This document shows positions 1-9,677 of a stretch of DNA of 64,000 bases, one piece after another (the stretch's first letter is position 1; the number at the start of each line of letters is the position of its first letter). Made by a program: the position numbers and the translations under genes. This DNA comes from Burkholderiales bacterium C2 (lineage in GTDB: Bacteria; Pseudomonadota; Gammaproteobacteria; Burkholderiales; Burkholderiaceae_C), in contig SCOI01000018.1 of assembly GCA_005503085.1 (NCBI GenBank), forward strand, positions 62,001 to 126,000. Direction: 5' to 3'. Under the pieces are notes generated by a model. That model worked only from the letters and a program-made list of their open reading frames with translations, did not search any database and was not told the origin of the DNA.

Positions 1-104
1 TGGCGGCTTGCCAGCCCGGCGAGGCCGGACTGGCCCTGCTGACCCGGGCCGATGCGGCGCTGTACCGGGCCAAGGCCCAGGGGCGCAACCGCGTTCAGGC
101 CTGA
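1..104 (+). CDS. C-terminal end of a GGDEF-domain protein (partial)
   Basis: Only the last 33 codons are inside the window; the gene starts to the left. The visible peptide ends LTRADAALYRAKAQGRNRV followed by QA and a TGA stop. The pattern ADxALYxAKxxGRNxV is the standard C-terminal helix of GGDEF diguanylate cyclase domains, so the product probably makes (or once made) cyclic di-GMP. The catalytic GGDEF loop lies outside the window, so activity cannot be judged. The stop is 12 bases from the convergent MBL gene. Confidence 0.8.
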   Translation, partial: AACQPGEAGLALLTRADAALYRAKAQGRNRVQA

Positions 105-116
105 GGCGCGCGCCCT

Positions 117-1085
117 TCAGTCCTGCTTGTCCAGCCACACGCCCAGACCCTGGGCGTTGAGTTCCACATCCATGGCCAGCAGCTCGGTCTGGCGCGCCGG
201 GCTCAAGGCGCAGCCATGCGCCGCCAGGCCCTGCAGGTAGAGCGTCAGCAAGGCGTCCTTCAGCGCCTCGTGGCGCAGCGGGTGGCCGCGCAGGCTGCGC
301 GCCGTCTCGGCCATGGAGCGGGCCTGGCTCAGCAGCAGGCCGGCGAGCCGCTGCACCTCATCGGCATGGCCTCCGACCCGGCTGTAATGGGTCAGGAACA
401 TCTGCGTCGGGGCATAGCTCAGCAGGCGGGCCACCGAGGTTTCCAGCGCCTCGGGATCGAACTGCACCGGGGTGCTGGTCGGCATGATCCAGGGCCCCAG
501 CGCGGTGTCGAACTCGCGGTAGGACAGGCCAAAGGTGTCGCCGGTGAACCAGCCCTGGCTCCTCGCATCCCAGATGCAATGGTGGTGGCGCGCATGGCCG
601 GGGGTGTCCAGCAGCAGCAGCTCCCGTGCGCTGTCGGGCCCACCAACGACGATCCTCATGCCGTCCTCGCTGGCCATCACGCGCTCGGCCGGCACGCCGA
701 CCAGCCGGCCATAGGAGCGCTGCATCTCCTCTTCCCCATAGACCGCCAGCGCGCCCTCGTACAGCGCGCTCGGATCGACCATATGGCGCACGCCGCGCGG
801 GTGCACCAGCAGCCTGGCGCTCGGCAAGGACTGCATCAGCGGGCCGGCGCCGCCGGCATGGTCCAGATGCACATGGGTCGGTATCACCCAGTCGACCGCA
901 TCGGGCCCCAGGCCCAGCTGCTGCAGCGCGGCCAGCAGGCGCGGCACGGCGTGGTTGGTGCCGCAGTCGATGAAGGCGGCGCGGCCGTTCTCGACCAGCA
1001 GATAGGCGGCGTCGAAATGGTCGCGCTGAAAGCCGGTGTCGATGGCGTAAATGCCGTCGCCCAGGGCCTGCACAAACTCGGACAT
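117..1085 (-). CDS. MBL-fold metallo-hydrolase
   Basis: A 322-residue metallo-beta-lactamase-fold protein. The zinc motif HxHxDH is present (HVHLDHAGG, H71, H73, D75, H76). Later ligands are the His of DTPGHARHH, the Asp of WFTGDTFG and the His of FLTHYSRVGG. Closest in style to the broad glyoxalase-II-like hydrolases; the substrate cannot be inferred. There is no signal peptide, so it is probably cytosolic. The ATG is preceded by a strong AAGGAGA ribosome site at 7 bases. It is divergent from def with a 49-base gap that must hold both promoters. Confidence 0.85.
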   Translation of the reverse strand: MSEFVQALGDGIYAIDTGFQRDHFDAAYLLVENGRAAFIDCGTNHAVPRLLAALQQLGLGPDAVDWVIPTHVHLDHAGGAGPLMQSLPSARLLVHPRGVRHMVDPSALYEGALAVYGEEEMQRSYGRLVGVPAERVMASEDGMRIVVGGPDSARELLLLDTPGHARHHHCIWDARSQGWFTGDTFGLSYREFDTALGPWIMPTSTPVQFDPEALETSVARLLSYAPTQMFLTHYSRVGGHADEVQRLAGLLLSQARSMAETARSLRGHPLRHEALKDALLTLYLQGLAAHGCALSPARQTELLAMDVELNAQGLGVWLDKQD

Positions 1086-1134
1086 GGTCTTGTCTCCTTA
1101 GAATCCGTCCAACGATAGCCCGACAGGATCAATG

Positions 1135-1671
1135 ATGGCAGTCAGAGAACTACTGAAGATGGGCGATCCGCGCCTGCTGCGGGTGGCGAAACCGGTCACC
1201 GAGTTCGGCACGCCGGCCCTGCGTGAGCTGGTGGCCGATATGCTGGACACGATGAAGGCCGCCAACGGCGCCGGACTGGCCGCGCCGCAGATCGGCGTCG
1301 ACCTGCAGCTGGTGATCTTCGGCTTCGAGCGCAACGAGCGCTATCCGGACGCGCCGCCGGTGCCGCTGACCGTGCTGATCAACCCGCTCATTACGCCGCT
1401 GTCCGACGCGATGGAAGAGGGCTGGGAGGGCTGCCTGTCGGTGCCGGGCCTGCGCGGTGTCGTGCCGCGCCACAGCCAGCTGCGCTACAGCGGCTTCGAT
1501 CTGGAAGGCCGGCCCATAGAGCGCGAGGCCACGGGCTTCCACGCCCGTGTGGTCCAGCATGAATGCGACCATCTGCTGGGCGTGCTCTATCCGATGCGCA
1601 TCAAGGACTTCAGCCGCTTCGGATACACCTCGGTGCTGTTCCCGGAGCTGGACCCGAACGCGGACGACTGA
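1135..1671 (+). CDS. def: Peptide deformylase
   Basis: A 178-residue peptide deformylase, removing the formyl group from the initiator Met of new proteins. All three family motifs are visible: [10 protein letters not shown] (about residues 45-54), EGCLSVPG with the metal-binding Cys100, and QHECDHLLG with H142, E143 and H146. The start could be ATG 1132 or 1135; 1135 gives the usual [15 protein letters not shown] beginning and is preferred. It is not in the usual def-fmt pair: the next gene is an unrelated secreted protein, so this may be a secondary deformylase copy. Confidence 0.93.
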   Translation: MAVRELLKMGDPRLLRVAKPVTEFGTPALRELVADMLDTMKAANGAGLAAPQIGVDLQLVIFGFERNERYPDAPPVPLTVLINPLITPLSDAMEEGWEGCLSVPGLRGVVPRHSQLRYSGFDLEGRPIEREATGFHARVVQHECDHLLGVLYPMRIKDFSRFGYTSVLFPELDPNADD

Positions 1672-1755
1672 ACGCCGACGGCCAAGCAAAGTTTTGTAAG
1701 CTGGTCGGCGCCGCGCGGGCCGCTGACGTTATACAGCGGCTATCTGGAGACCAGC

Positions 1756-3600
1756 ATGAAAGCCGCTGCCTTGCCCCGCTTCCCTCGACTTTACTCGCTG
1801 CTGTTCTGCCTGGCGCTGAGCACCTTGCTGAGCCCCGCCCGGGCCGATGAGGATCCGCCGGCGCGGGCCGGTCGTGTCGCCGAGATCAGCGGCGAAGCCT
1901 GGCTGTTCGATGCCGAAGACAAGGAATGGGTGCAGCTGGAGCGCAACCAGACCATAGGCCCGGGCGACCGCCTGCGCACCGATGGGGGCGGCCGCGTCAG
2001 TCTTCGGGTCGGCTCGACCAGCCTGTGGCTGGACGAGGGCAGCGATCTGGAATTCAGCCGCCTCGATGACGGCCGCGTCGAACTCCGGCTCGACAAGGGC
2101 TCGCTGGCGCTGCGGCTGCGCAACCGCGAAGAGGTCAACGACTACCAGCTGCTGACCCGCGAGGGCCGTTTCAGCGCCGAGCGCGAGGGCCTGTACCGCA
2201 TCGACCAGCTCGAGCGCGGCAGCCGCGCGCTGAACTGGGAGGGCAGCCTGCGCTTTGATTCGCGCGCGCGCGAGGCCGCGCCGGTCTGGCTGCAGGCCGA
2301 TGAGCAGGCCGAGTTCTGGTGGGCCGACGGCCCGCGCACCGAGCGCCAGCGCCTGCAGCGCGACGAGTTCGCCGACTGGCTGCTGGCCCAGCGCGAGGCC
2401 GAGGGCCGTCATCTGGCCAACAGCTATGTCTCGCCCGAGATGACCGGCGCCGAGGAACTGGACCGCCACGGCCGCTGGGAGCAGAGCAGCGAGTACGGCC
2501 CGCTGTGGACGCCCACTGTGGTGGCGGTTGACTGGGCGCCTTATCGCTATGGCCGCTGGGGCTGGACGCGCGCCTGGGGCTGGAGCTGGATCGATGCCGC
2601 GCCCTGGGGCTTCGCGCCCTTCCACTACGGCCGCTGGGTGCATCACGGCGGGCGCTGGTGCTGGGCGCCCGGCGCCTATGTGGCACGACCGGTCTATGCG
2701 CCGGCCCTGGTGGCCTGGGTCGGCGGGCCGGCGGTCAGCGTCGGCATCCATATTGGCGGCGGCCGGCCGCCGCCGCCGCGCTATGGCTGGTATCCGCTGG
2801 CGCCGCGCGAGGCCTATCTGCCCGCTTATCGCCACAGCCCGGGCTATTGGCAGCGGGTCAACCGCGAGCACGGCCAGGGATGGCAGGGGCGCCCCGAGCA
2901 TCGCCGCCATCGCAATATCGATGTGCCCGGCGCCGTCAGCCTGCTGCCCGAGCAGGGCCGCGGCCGGCCTTCGCCCTTCAATCCCGGCCAGATGGGGCCG
3001 CTGCGGCCGGTGACCCAGGTGCCGGGGCGTGGCGAAATGCCGCAGTGGCAGGTGCCGCGCGTGCGCCCGCCCCAGGCCATCGTCGAGCCCCGGCCGCCGC
3101 GTGAGCGCCCCGACCGCCCCGAGCGCCCCGAGCGCATTGACCGGGTCGATCGGATCGATCGCAACGAACGCTTTGAACGCATCGAACGTCCCGATCGGGG
3201 CGACCGGGCTGAGCGCGGCGAGCGCTTCGAGCGACCGGGCTGGACGAGCCGACCCGGCCGACCGGCCGATGGCGTCGGGCCGCCGCGCCCGACGCCGAAT
3301 CCGAATGCGGGGCGCTCCGATGAGCCGCTGCCATCCCGCGAGTTCCATGGTCGGCCGCCCGGCTTCGAGCCGCGCGTCCCCGGGCGTTTCCAGGAGCGCG
3401 GCGCCGAGCCGCGGCCGCAGCCCCAGATCGGTATCCCGGCCCCGCCGCGCGGCATCGAGCGGCCGCAGCGCGAGGCCGAGCCGGCGCGGCCGCCGCAGGT
3501 GCAGCAGCCGCTGGTGCAGCCGCCACAGGAGCGCGGCCCGCAGCGCGGGCGCGGCGAATGGACCGGTGGGCCGGGCCGGCGCGGCGAGCAGGCTCAGTGA
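1756..3600 (+). CDS. Secreted FecR / DUF6600 domain protein with charged C-terminal repeats
   Basis: A 614-residue exported protein. Residues 1-30 form a signal peptide ending SPARA. Residues about 35-130 look like a FecR-type beta domain (AEISGEAWLF, GDRLRTDGGGRVSLRVG). Residues about 235-350 are rich in Trp, Tyr and Gly (YGPLWTPTVV, YRYGRWGW, APFHYGRWV), the signature of DUF6600 proteins. The C-terminal 200 residues are Pro/Arg-rich, with tandem charged units such as RPERPERIDRVDRIDRNERF and PDRGDRAERGERF. The function of this family is unknown; an envelope or surface role is inferred. GGAGA precedes the ATG at a good distance. No sigma factor or TonB receptor is adjacent, so it is not a classical Fec signalling unit. 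Confidence 0.8.
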   Translation: MKAAALPRFPRLYSLLFCLALSTLLSPARADEDPPARAGRVAEISGEAWLFDAEDKEWVQLERNQTIGPGDRLRTDGGGRVSLRVGSTSLWLDEGSDLEFSRLDDGRVELRLDKGSLALRLRNREEVNDYQLLTREGRFSAEREGLYRIDQLERGSRALNWEGSLRFDSRAREAAPVWLQADEQAEFWWADGPRTERQRLQRDEFADWLLAQREAEGRHLANSYVSPEMTGAEELDRHGRWEQSSEYGPLWTPTVVAVDWAPYRYGRWGWTRAWGWSWIDAAPWGFAPFHYGRWVHHGGRWCWAPGAYVARPVYAPALVAWVGGPAVSVGIHIGGGRPPPPRYGWYPLAPREAYLPAYRHSPGYWQRVNREHGQGWQGRPEHRRHRNIDVPGAVSLLPEQGRGRPSPFNPGQMGPLRPVTQVPGRGEMPQWQVPRVRPPQAIVEPRPPRERPDRPERPERIDRVDRIDRNERFERIERPDRGDRAERGERFERPGWTSRPGRPADGVGPPRPTPNPNAGRSDEPLPSREFHGRPPGFEPRVPGRFQERGAEPRPQPQIGIPAPPRGIERPQREAEPARPPQVQQPLVQPPQERGPQRGRGEWTGGPGRRGEQAQ

Positions 3601-3601
3601 G

Positions 3602-4246
3602 TCAGAGCAGGGGCCGCAAGACCCGCCAGACCTGGCCCAGCATCAGCGGATGGGCCTTGGCCAGCGGGTGGATGCGGTCGCCCTGGAACCAGCTCTCGGC
3701 GTCCGGCCGGTCGGCCACGCCCGCCAGCAGAAAAGGCGTCAGCGCGGTCTTCTCGGCCCGCGCCACCGCTTCGAACAGCGCGGCGAAATCGCGCCCGTAG
3801 CTGGCGCCATAGTTCGGCGGCACCTGCATGCCGACCAGCAGCACCTTGGCGCCGGCGGCCTTGCCGGCGCGCACCATGGCCTGCAGGTTCTCGCGTGTCA
3901 TCGCCAGCGGCAGGCCGCGCAGCGCGTCATTGCCACCCAGCTCGATGATCAGGTGCGTGGGTTTGTGCTGGCTCAGCAGGGCCGGCAGGCGTGAACGCCC
4001 GCCGGAGCTGGTGTCGCCGCTGATGCTGGCGTTGATGACCTGGGCCGCCAGTTTCTCGTCCTTGAGTTTTTGCTCCAGCAGCGCGACCCAGCCGCTGCCG
4101 CGCGCAATGCCATACTCGGCCGACAGGCTGTCGCCCAGCACGACGATGCGGCGCGGTGATGTGCCGGCGGCGGTCTGCGCAAGACCTGGCACCGCGATCA
4201 GCAAGGCCGGCAGGCTACAGTGTTGAATCCATTGACGACGTTTCAT
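3602..4246 (-). CDS. GDSL-type arylesterase / lysophospholipase (TesA-like)
   Basis: A 214-residue SGNH hydrolase. Block I is VVLGDSLSAEYGI with the catalytic Ser, block III is IIELGGNDALRG with the Gly and Asn, and the Asp/His pair is in GDRIHPLAKAHPLM near the end. Residues 1-26 read as a signal peptide ending GLAQT, fitting the periplasmic TesA/arylesterase family. The chosen ATG at 4246 gives MKRRQWIQ; upstream extensions run into the coding region of the divergent ABC gene. Divergent pairing with a YbbA-type ATPase matches the tesA/ybbA arrangement of other Proteobacteria. Confidence 0.88.
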   Translation of the reverse strand: MKRRQWIQHCSLPALLIAVPGLAQTAAGTSPRRIVVLGDSLSAEYGIARGSGWVALLEQKLKDEKLAAQVINASISGDTSSGGRSRLPALLSQHKPTHLIIELGGNDALRGLPLAMTRENLQAMVRAGKAAGAKVLLVGMQVPPNYGASYGRDFAALFEAVARAEKTALTPFLLAGVADRPDAESWFQGDRIHPLAKAHPLMLGQVWRVLRPLL

Positions 4247-4261
4247 CCCGATCCGAATCCT

Positions 4262-4948
4262 ATGTCTGAAGTGATTTCCGCAGCGATTGTTGAGGTCGAC
4301 CACGTCGGCAAGCAGGTGCAGGACGCGACCGGCGTGCTGACGATTCTGCATGACATCTCGTTCACGCTGGCCGCGCGCGAGTCGGTGGCCATCGTCGGCG
4401 CCTCGGGCTCGGGCAAGAGCACCTTGCTGGCCATCCTCGCCGGCCTGGACACCCCCAGCAGCGGCACGGTGCGCCTGGCCGGCCAGGATCTGTTCGTGCT
4501 CGACGAGGACCAGCGCGCCGCCCAGCGCGCGCTGCACATCGGTTTCGTGTTCCAGAGCTTTCAGCTGCTGGGCAATCTGACCGCGCTGGAGAATGTGATG
4601 CTGCCGCTGGAGCTGCGCGGCGAGCGCGAGGCCCGCGCGCTGGCCACGCAGATGCTGCAGCGGGTCGGCCTCGGTGAGCGGCTCGGGCACTATCCGCGTG
4701 TGCTGTCCGGCGGCGAGCAGCAGCGGGTGGCGCTGGCGCGGGCCTTTGTGCAGCGTCCGGCCGTGCTGCTGGCCGATGAGCCCACCGGCAGCCTGGACTT
4801 TGCGACCGGCGCGGCGGTGATGGCGCTGATGTTCGAGATGAACCGCGAGGCCGGCACCACCTTGGTGCTGGTGACGCACGATCCGGCGATCGCGGCGCGC
4901 TGCCAGCGCCAGCTGCGCATCGAAGCGGGGCGCCTGGCCACGGTCTGA
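4262..4948 (+). CDS. ABC transporter ATP-binding protein, YbbA type
   Basis: A 228-residue ATPase of the LolD/MacB-like exporter class. Walker A GASGSGKST, Q-loop VFQSFQLL, signature LSGGEQQRVALARAF, Walker B VLLADEPTGSLD and H-loop VLVTHDP are all intact. The start is placed at MSEVISAA because the upstream ATG at 4220 would overlap the divergent esterase. Only 15 bases separate the two start codons. The membrane partner that follows ybbA in E. coli (ybbP) is not here, so its permease must be encoded elsewhere. Confidence 0.88.
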   Translation: MSEVISAAIVEVDHVGKQVQDATGVLTILHDISFTLAARESVAIVGASGSGKSTLLAILAGLDTPSSGTVRLAGQDLFVLDEDQRAAQRALHIGFVFQSFQLLGNLTALENVMLPLELRGEREARALATQMLQRVGLGERLGHYPRVLSGGEQQRVALARAFVQRPAVLLADEPTGSLDFATGAAVMALMFEMNREAGTTLVLVTHDPAIAARCQRQLRIEAGRLATV

Positions 4949-4959
4949 TGTTCGATTAG

Positions 4960-6207
<1,248 letters not shown>

Positions 6208-6229
6208 CGAGCACCTCCAGGAGAGCCAG

Positions 6230-6922
6230 ATGCAATTCAAGCCGGTGCCGGCGGGCGTCTACCCCGCGCTGATCTACCCGCCCTACAAGTCCACGCGCAG
6301 CCGTGGGCCCGCGCAGCCGCCGCTGCGCATCGCGGCGCCGGCAGCGACGACGCAAGGCCTGACCCTGGCCCGCGCGCTGCTGGGCCCGCTCGATGCCGAT
6401 CTGACCCGCCAGGGCGCGGCCGCGCCGCTGGGCGAGAAGATCGTCGTGAGCGGCCGGGTGCTGGACGAGGATGGCCGGCCGGTGCGCGACTCGCTGATCG
6501 AGGTCTGGCAATGCAATTCGGCGGGCCGCTACTGGCACAAGAAGGACCAGCATGCCGCGCCGCTGGACCCCAACTTCTTCGGCCTGGGCAAGCTGATGAC
6601 GGACGGGGAGGGCCGCTACCGCTTCATCACGATCAAGCCGGGGCCCTATCCCTGGGGCAATCACGACAAGGCCTGGCGTCCGGCCCATATCCATTTCTCG
6701 CTGTTCGGCAATGTGATGGCCCAGCGCCTGGTCACGCAGATGTACTTCCCCGCCGACCCGCTGTTCGACCACGACCCGATCTTCCAGAGCATTGCCGATG
6801 CGGAAGCGCGCGGGCGCCTGATCGCCCGCTTCAGCATGGAGGACACGGTCGGCGCCGAGATGCTGGGCTATCGCTTCGACATCGTGCTGCGCGGCAGCGC
6901 TGCCACCCCCTTCGGCCTGTGA
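6230..6922 (+). CDS. pcaH: Protocatechuate 3,4-dioxygenase, beta subunit
   Basis: A 230-residue catalytic subunit of the intradiol ring-cleaving dioxygenase that opens protocatechuate to beta-carboxy-cis,cis-muconate. All four ferric iron ligands are in place: Tyr101 in AGRYWHKKD, Tyr140 in IKPGPYPWG, and His153 and His155 in WRPAHIHF, with the same spacing as the Pseudomonas enzyme. Ribosome site CAGGAGAG precedes the ATG. Lies between pobA and pcaG in one transcription unit; the rest of the beta-ketoadipate pathway is not in the window. Confidence 0.96.
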   Translation: MQFKPVPAGVYPALIYPPYKSTRSRGPAQPPLRIAAPAATTQGLTLARALLGPLDADLTRQGAAAPLGEKIVVSGRVLDEDGRPVRDSLIEVWQCNSAGRYWHKKDQHAAPLDPNFFGLGKLMTDGEGRYRFITIKPGPYPWGNHDKAWRPAHIHFSLFGNVMAQRLVTQMYFPADPLFDHDPIFQSIADAEARGRLIARFSMEDTVGAEMLGYRFDIVLRGSAATPFGL

Positions 6923-6939
6923 GCCGCCAGGAGCTTGCT

Positions 6940-7461
6940 ATGCCCGACCACGATTGCCTGCTGACCAGTTCGCAAACCATAGGCCCGTTCCCGCATGAGG
7001 CCTGGCACTGGGCCGTCGAGGTCTCGGCCCAGTCGGGCGCTGTGGCGGGGGCTGTGGCCGTGGTGATCGCGGGCCGCCTGCTCGACGGCGCCGGCGAGCC
7101 CGTCAATGACGGCTGGATCGAGGCCTGGACCCCGGGCGTGGCCGAGGCCGGCCCGCTGCCGGGCTTTCGCCGCGTGCCGACCGGCGAGCAGGGCGAATTC
7201 GTGCTGCGGCTGAGCCCGGCCGTCGGCCATGGCGAGCCGGCGGCTCATATCACGGTGTTTGCGCGCGGCCTGCTGAAGCACCAGTTCAGCGCGGTCTTCC
7301 TGGCCGATGCCGCCGGTCTGGCCGACTCGGCGCTGCTGGCCCAGGTGCCCGAGGCGCGTCGCGCCAGCCTGCTGGCGCTGCCCGACGCGGCTCCGGGACA
7401 TTACCGCTGGGACATCCGCCTGCAGGGCGAGGGCGAGACGGTGTTCTTCGACTACCGCTGA
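6940..7461 (+). CDS. pcaG: Protocatechuate 3,4-dioxygenase, alpha subunit
   Basis: A 173-residue alpha subunit that pairs with PcaH. It starts with SQTIGPFPHEAW, keeps the core VIAGRLLDGAGEPVNDGWIE and HITVFARGL, and ends with RWDIRLQGEGETVFFDYR, which matches the family C-terminus. As in other alpha subunits, the iron ligands are absent. It is about 25 residues shorter than the Pseudomonas subunit, mainly in the middle loops. AGGAG precedes the ATG. The last 10 bases overlap the convergent DUF2062 gene. Confidence 0.93.
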   Translation: MPDHDCLLTSSQTIGPFPHEAWHWAVEVSAQSGAVAGAVAVVIAGRLLDGAGEPVNDGWIEAWTPGVAEAGPLPGFRRVPTGEQGEFVLRLSPAVGHGEPAAHITVFARGLLKHQFSAVFLADAAGLADSALLAQVPEARRASLLALPDAAPGHYRWDIRLQGEGETVFFDYR

Positions 7462-8009
7462 GCACGACGGCGCAGCCGCCGCAGCCGCTCGCCGCGTATC
7501 ACCGTCCACCAGCCGATATAGACCGCCAGATAGGCCAGCGCGCCCAGCAGCAGGCCGGCCAGCGGCAGGCCGATCAGCAGCGGCTTGCCCAGCGCCTGGA
7601 TCCAGCCCAGCAGGGCCGGGCCCCAGCTCAGCGGCGCGGCCCAGTCGATTTCCAGCATCGCCGGCGTCGCGATCGGTCCATCATGGCCCGAGGCCATCCG
7701 GCCCAGCAGGATGGCCAGGCTCCAGATCGGCACCAGGGTGAAGGGATTGGTCAGCCAGGTGGCGGCAATCGCCGCCGCGACATTGGCGCGGCAGGCGATC
7801 GCCACGACGGCCGCCAGCACCATCTGCGTCGGCAGCGGGATCACACCGACGGCAAGTCCCAGGCCCACGCCCAGCGCGACACGGCGGCGGTGCGCAACCC
7901 ATAGCCAGGGCCGCGGCGACAGGTAGTGGCCCAGCCACTTCAGCCCCGGGGTCTTGGCCAAGGTGTCGGGATGGGGCAGCAGTCGGCGAGCAAGACGGGT
8001 GGCGGGCAT
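7452..8009 (-). CDS. DUF2062 domain membrane protein
   Basis: A 185-residue protein of the DUF2062 family. Hydrophobic segments sit at about residues 43-75 (VALGVGLGLAVGVIPLPTQ) and 80-105, containing AATWLTNPFTLVPIWSLAI, plus a C-terminal one near residues 140-165. The motif G(V/L)IP.PTQM..A and the TNPFT.VP segment are typical of this family. Function is unknown; some relatives are fused to glycosyltransferases. It is transcribed away from ppiC, whose terminator lies between them, so it probably has its own promoter. Confidence 0.85.
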   Translation of the reverse strand: MPATRLARRLLPHPDTLAKTPGLKWLGHYLSPRPWLWVAHRRRVALGVGLGLAVGVIPLPTQMVLAAVVAIACRANVAAAIAATWLTNPFTLVPIWSLAILLGRMASGHDGPIATPAMLEIDWAAPLSWGPALLGWIQALGKPLLIGLPLAGLLLGALAYLAVYIGWWTVIRGERLRRLRRRAQR

Positions 8010-8037
8010 GGGCTGCGCTTGGGCGTTCTCAGAGACG

Positions 8038-8074
8038 AAAAAAAACCGCGCTCGCCGGAGGCGTCGCGCGGTTT
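8038..8074 (-). terminator. Rho-independent terminator after ppiC
   Basis: Read on the minus strand, the arms AAACCGCGC and GCGCGGTTT form a 9-bp perfect stem, followed by a run of eight T residues. It starts 14 bases after the ppiC stop codon and would end the msrB-bolA-ppiC transcript. Confidence 0.9.
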
Positions 8075-8088
8075 ATGCTCAACTCAAC

Positions 8089-8892
8089 TCAGTTGGCGAA
8101 CTTGTAGTCGGTCTTGGCCTTGGTCTTCAGCTCTTGCTGGAAGTTGGCGATCTTCTGCTGGCTCAGGCGCTGCACGATCTGCGGCTTGACGTCGTCGAAG
8201 GCCGGGAACTGGGCCTCACGGGTGTCTTCCAGCTTGATGATGTGGAAGCCGAACTGCGACTTGACCGGCTCCTGTGTCATCTCGCCCTTCTTCAAGGCCG
8301 TCAGCGCCTGGCTGAACTCGGGCACATAGCTGCCCGGGTTGGCGAAATCGAGGTCGCCGCCATTGGCCGCCGAGCCCGGATCCTTGGAGTTCTTGCTGGC
8401 CAGTTCTTCGAACTTGGCGCCGCCCTTGATCTGCGCGATCAGGGCCTTGGCGTCTTCTTCCTTCTCGACCAGGATATGGCGGGCACGGTATTCGGTGCCG
8501 CTGTTCTGGGCCTTGAACTTGTCGTACTCGGCCTTGGCTTCGGCATCGGTGACGCCGTTCTTCTTGCCGAAATCAGCGAACAGCTCGCGGATCAGGATGC
8601 TCTGGCGGGCCAGTTCCATCTGCGCCTTGTAGTCGGCGCTGGCCGGGATGCCGCGCTTCTCGGCCTCCTGGATGAAGATCTCGCGCAGCACGACTTCGTC
8701 CTTGACCTGGGCTTCCAGCTCGGGCGTGCGTTGCTGCTGGCCGCTCTTGGTGACCTGGTTGATCAGCAGGTCGACGCGGGCCTTGGGCACCGGCTTGCCA
8801 TTGACGGTGGCGACGTTTTGCGCACTGGCCGTCACGGGCACGAGCGCAGCGGACAGGGCCGCGACAGTGGCGGCGAGCACAAACTTCTTCAT
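8089..8892 (-). CDS. Parvulin-type peptidyl-prolyl cis-trans isomerase, exported
   Basis: A 267-residue PpiC/SurA-like foldase acting in the periplasm. A signal peptide covers about residues 1-23 (ends VTASAQ). An N-terminal chaperone-like region follows, then a parvulin domain (about residues 135-225) with YRARHILVEKEEDAKALIAQ, GGDLDFANPG and SQFGFHIIKLEDTR, all standard. ATG codons at 8898 and 8892 are both possible; 8892 gives MKKFVLAAT, a normal signal peptide start. No clear ribosome site is visible. It lies downstream of bolA in the same direction and is closed by a strong terminator. Confidence 0.92.
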   Translation of the reverse strand: MKKFVLAATVAALSAALVPVTASAQNVATVNGKPVPKARVDLLINQVTKSGQQQRTPELEAQVKDEVVLREIFIQEAEKRGIPASADYKAQMELARQSILIRELFADFGKKNGVTDAEAKAEYDKFKAQNSGTEYRARHILVEKEEDAKALIAQIKGGAKFEELASKNSKDPGSAANGGDLDFANPGSYVPEFSQALTALKKGEMTQEPVKSQFGFHIIKLEDTREAQFPAFDDVKPQIVQRLSQQKIANFQQELKTKAKTDYKFAN

Positions 8893-8947
8893 GGACATGG
8901 GCAGCAAAGGTAGAAAAATGCGCCTGACGGCGCGGGGTGCGGGAGAG

Positions 8948-9211
8948 TCAGCTTTCGTCCGGTGCGCGGGCGTCGATCGCCAGTGCATGGATGCCTTGCT
9001 GCATCAACTCAGCCAAGGAATGATATACGAGCTGATGGCGGGCCACCCGCGAGCGGCCGATGAAGCGCTCGCTGACGATGCTGACGTGGTAGTGGCCGCC
9101 CTCGCGGGCACCGGCATGGCCGGCGTGCTGGGCACTGTCGTCGCGCAAGCTCAGCAGGCTGGGTTGCAGGGCCGCGCGCAGGCGGCGTTCGATCTCTTCG
9201 AGCATGCTCAT
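8948..9211 (-). CDS. BolA family protein
   Basis: An 87-residue BolA-fold protein. The pattern of [21 protein letters not shown] then [20 protein letters not shown] is the family core, including the His residues that bind Fe-S clusters together with monothiol glutaredoxins. The start at 9211 forms an ATGA overlap with the msrB stop, indicating translational coupling; the inner ATG at 9205 is a less likely start. Role inferred from the family: iron-sulfur or redox homeostasis. Confidence 0.9.
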   Translation of the reverse strand: MSMLEEIERRLRAALQPSLLSLRDDSAQHAGHAGAREGGHYHVSIVSERFIGRSRVARHQLVYHSLAELMQQGIHALAIDARAPDES

Positions 9212-9621
9212 GGCTTGGGCTCGGGGCGGAAGTCTATCGAGGCCGAGTTGATGCAAAAGCGCTCGCCGGTCGGCTCGGGGCCGTCGGGGAAGACATGGCC
9301 CAGATGCGAGCCGCAGTTATTGCAGCGCACCTCGACCCGCACCATGCCGTGGCTGCGGTCGACGATGCGCTCCACCACCTCGCTGTTGACCGGGGCGTAA
9401 TAGCTGGGCCAGCCGCAGCCGGCGTCGAACTTGGTGTCGGCCTCGAACAGCGGCGTGCCGCAGCCCACGCACTGGTACTTGCCGGCTTCCCAGTGGTCCC
9501 AGTACTTGCCGGTGAAGGCGCGCTCGGTGCCGGCCTGGCGGGCCACCTGGTACTGCATGGCGTCGAGCTGCTCGCGCCACTCGGCCTCGGTCTTCTTGAT
9601 GGGGTAATCGTGATCGCTCAT
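9208..9621 (-). CDS. msrB: Peptide-methionine (R)-S-oxide reductase
   Basis: A 137-residue MsrB that repairs methionine-R-sulfoxide in proteins. It has the two zinc CxxC pairs (C51/C54 in CVGC and C100/C103 in CNNC), the GCGWPSYY block with Cys69, and the catalytic [11 protein letters not shown] with Cys123. No signal peptide, so cytosolic. It starts a minus-strand unit msrB-bolA-ppiC. Many Burkholderiales have a septation protein gene (yciB) between msrB and bolA; here they overlap directly. Confidence 0.96.
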   Translation of the reverse strand: MSDHDYPIKKTEAEWREQLDAMQYQVARQAGTERAFTGKYWDHWEAGKYQCVGCGTPLFEADTKFDAGCGWPSYYAPVNSEVVERIVDRSHGMVRVEVRCNNCGSHLGHVFPDGPEPTGERFCINSASIDFRPEPKP

Positions 9622-9677
9622 GGTCGCTCCAGTGTAGCCAGCGGCCCGTGCCCGCGCCGCTGCGGGGTCTTGCGGCC

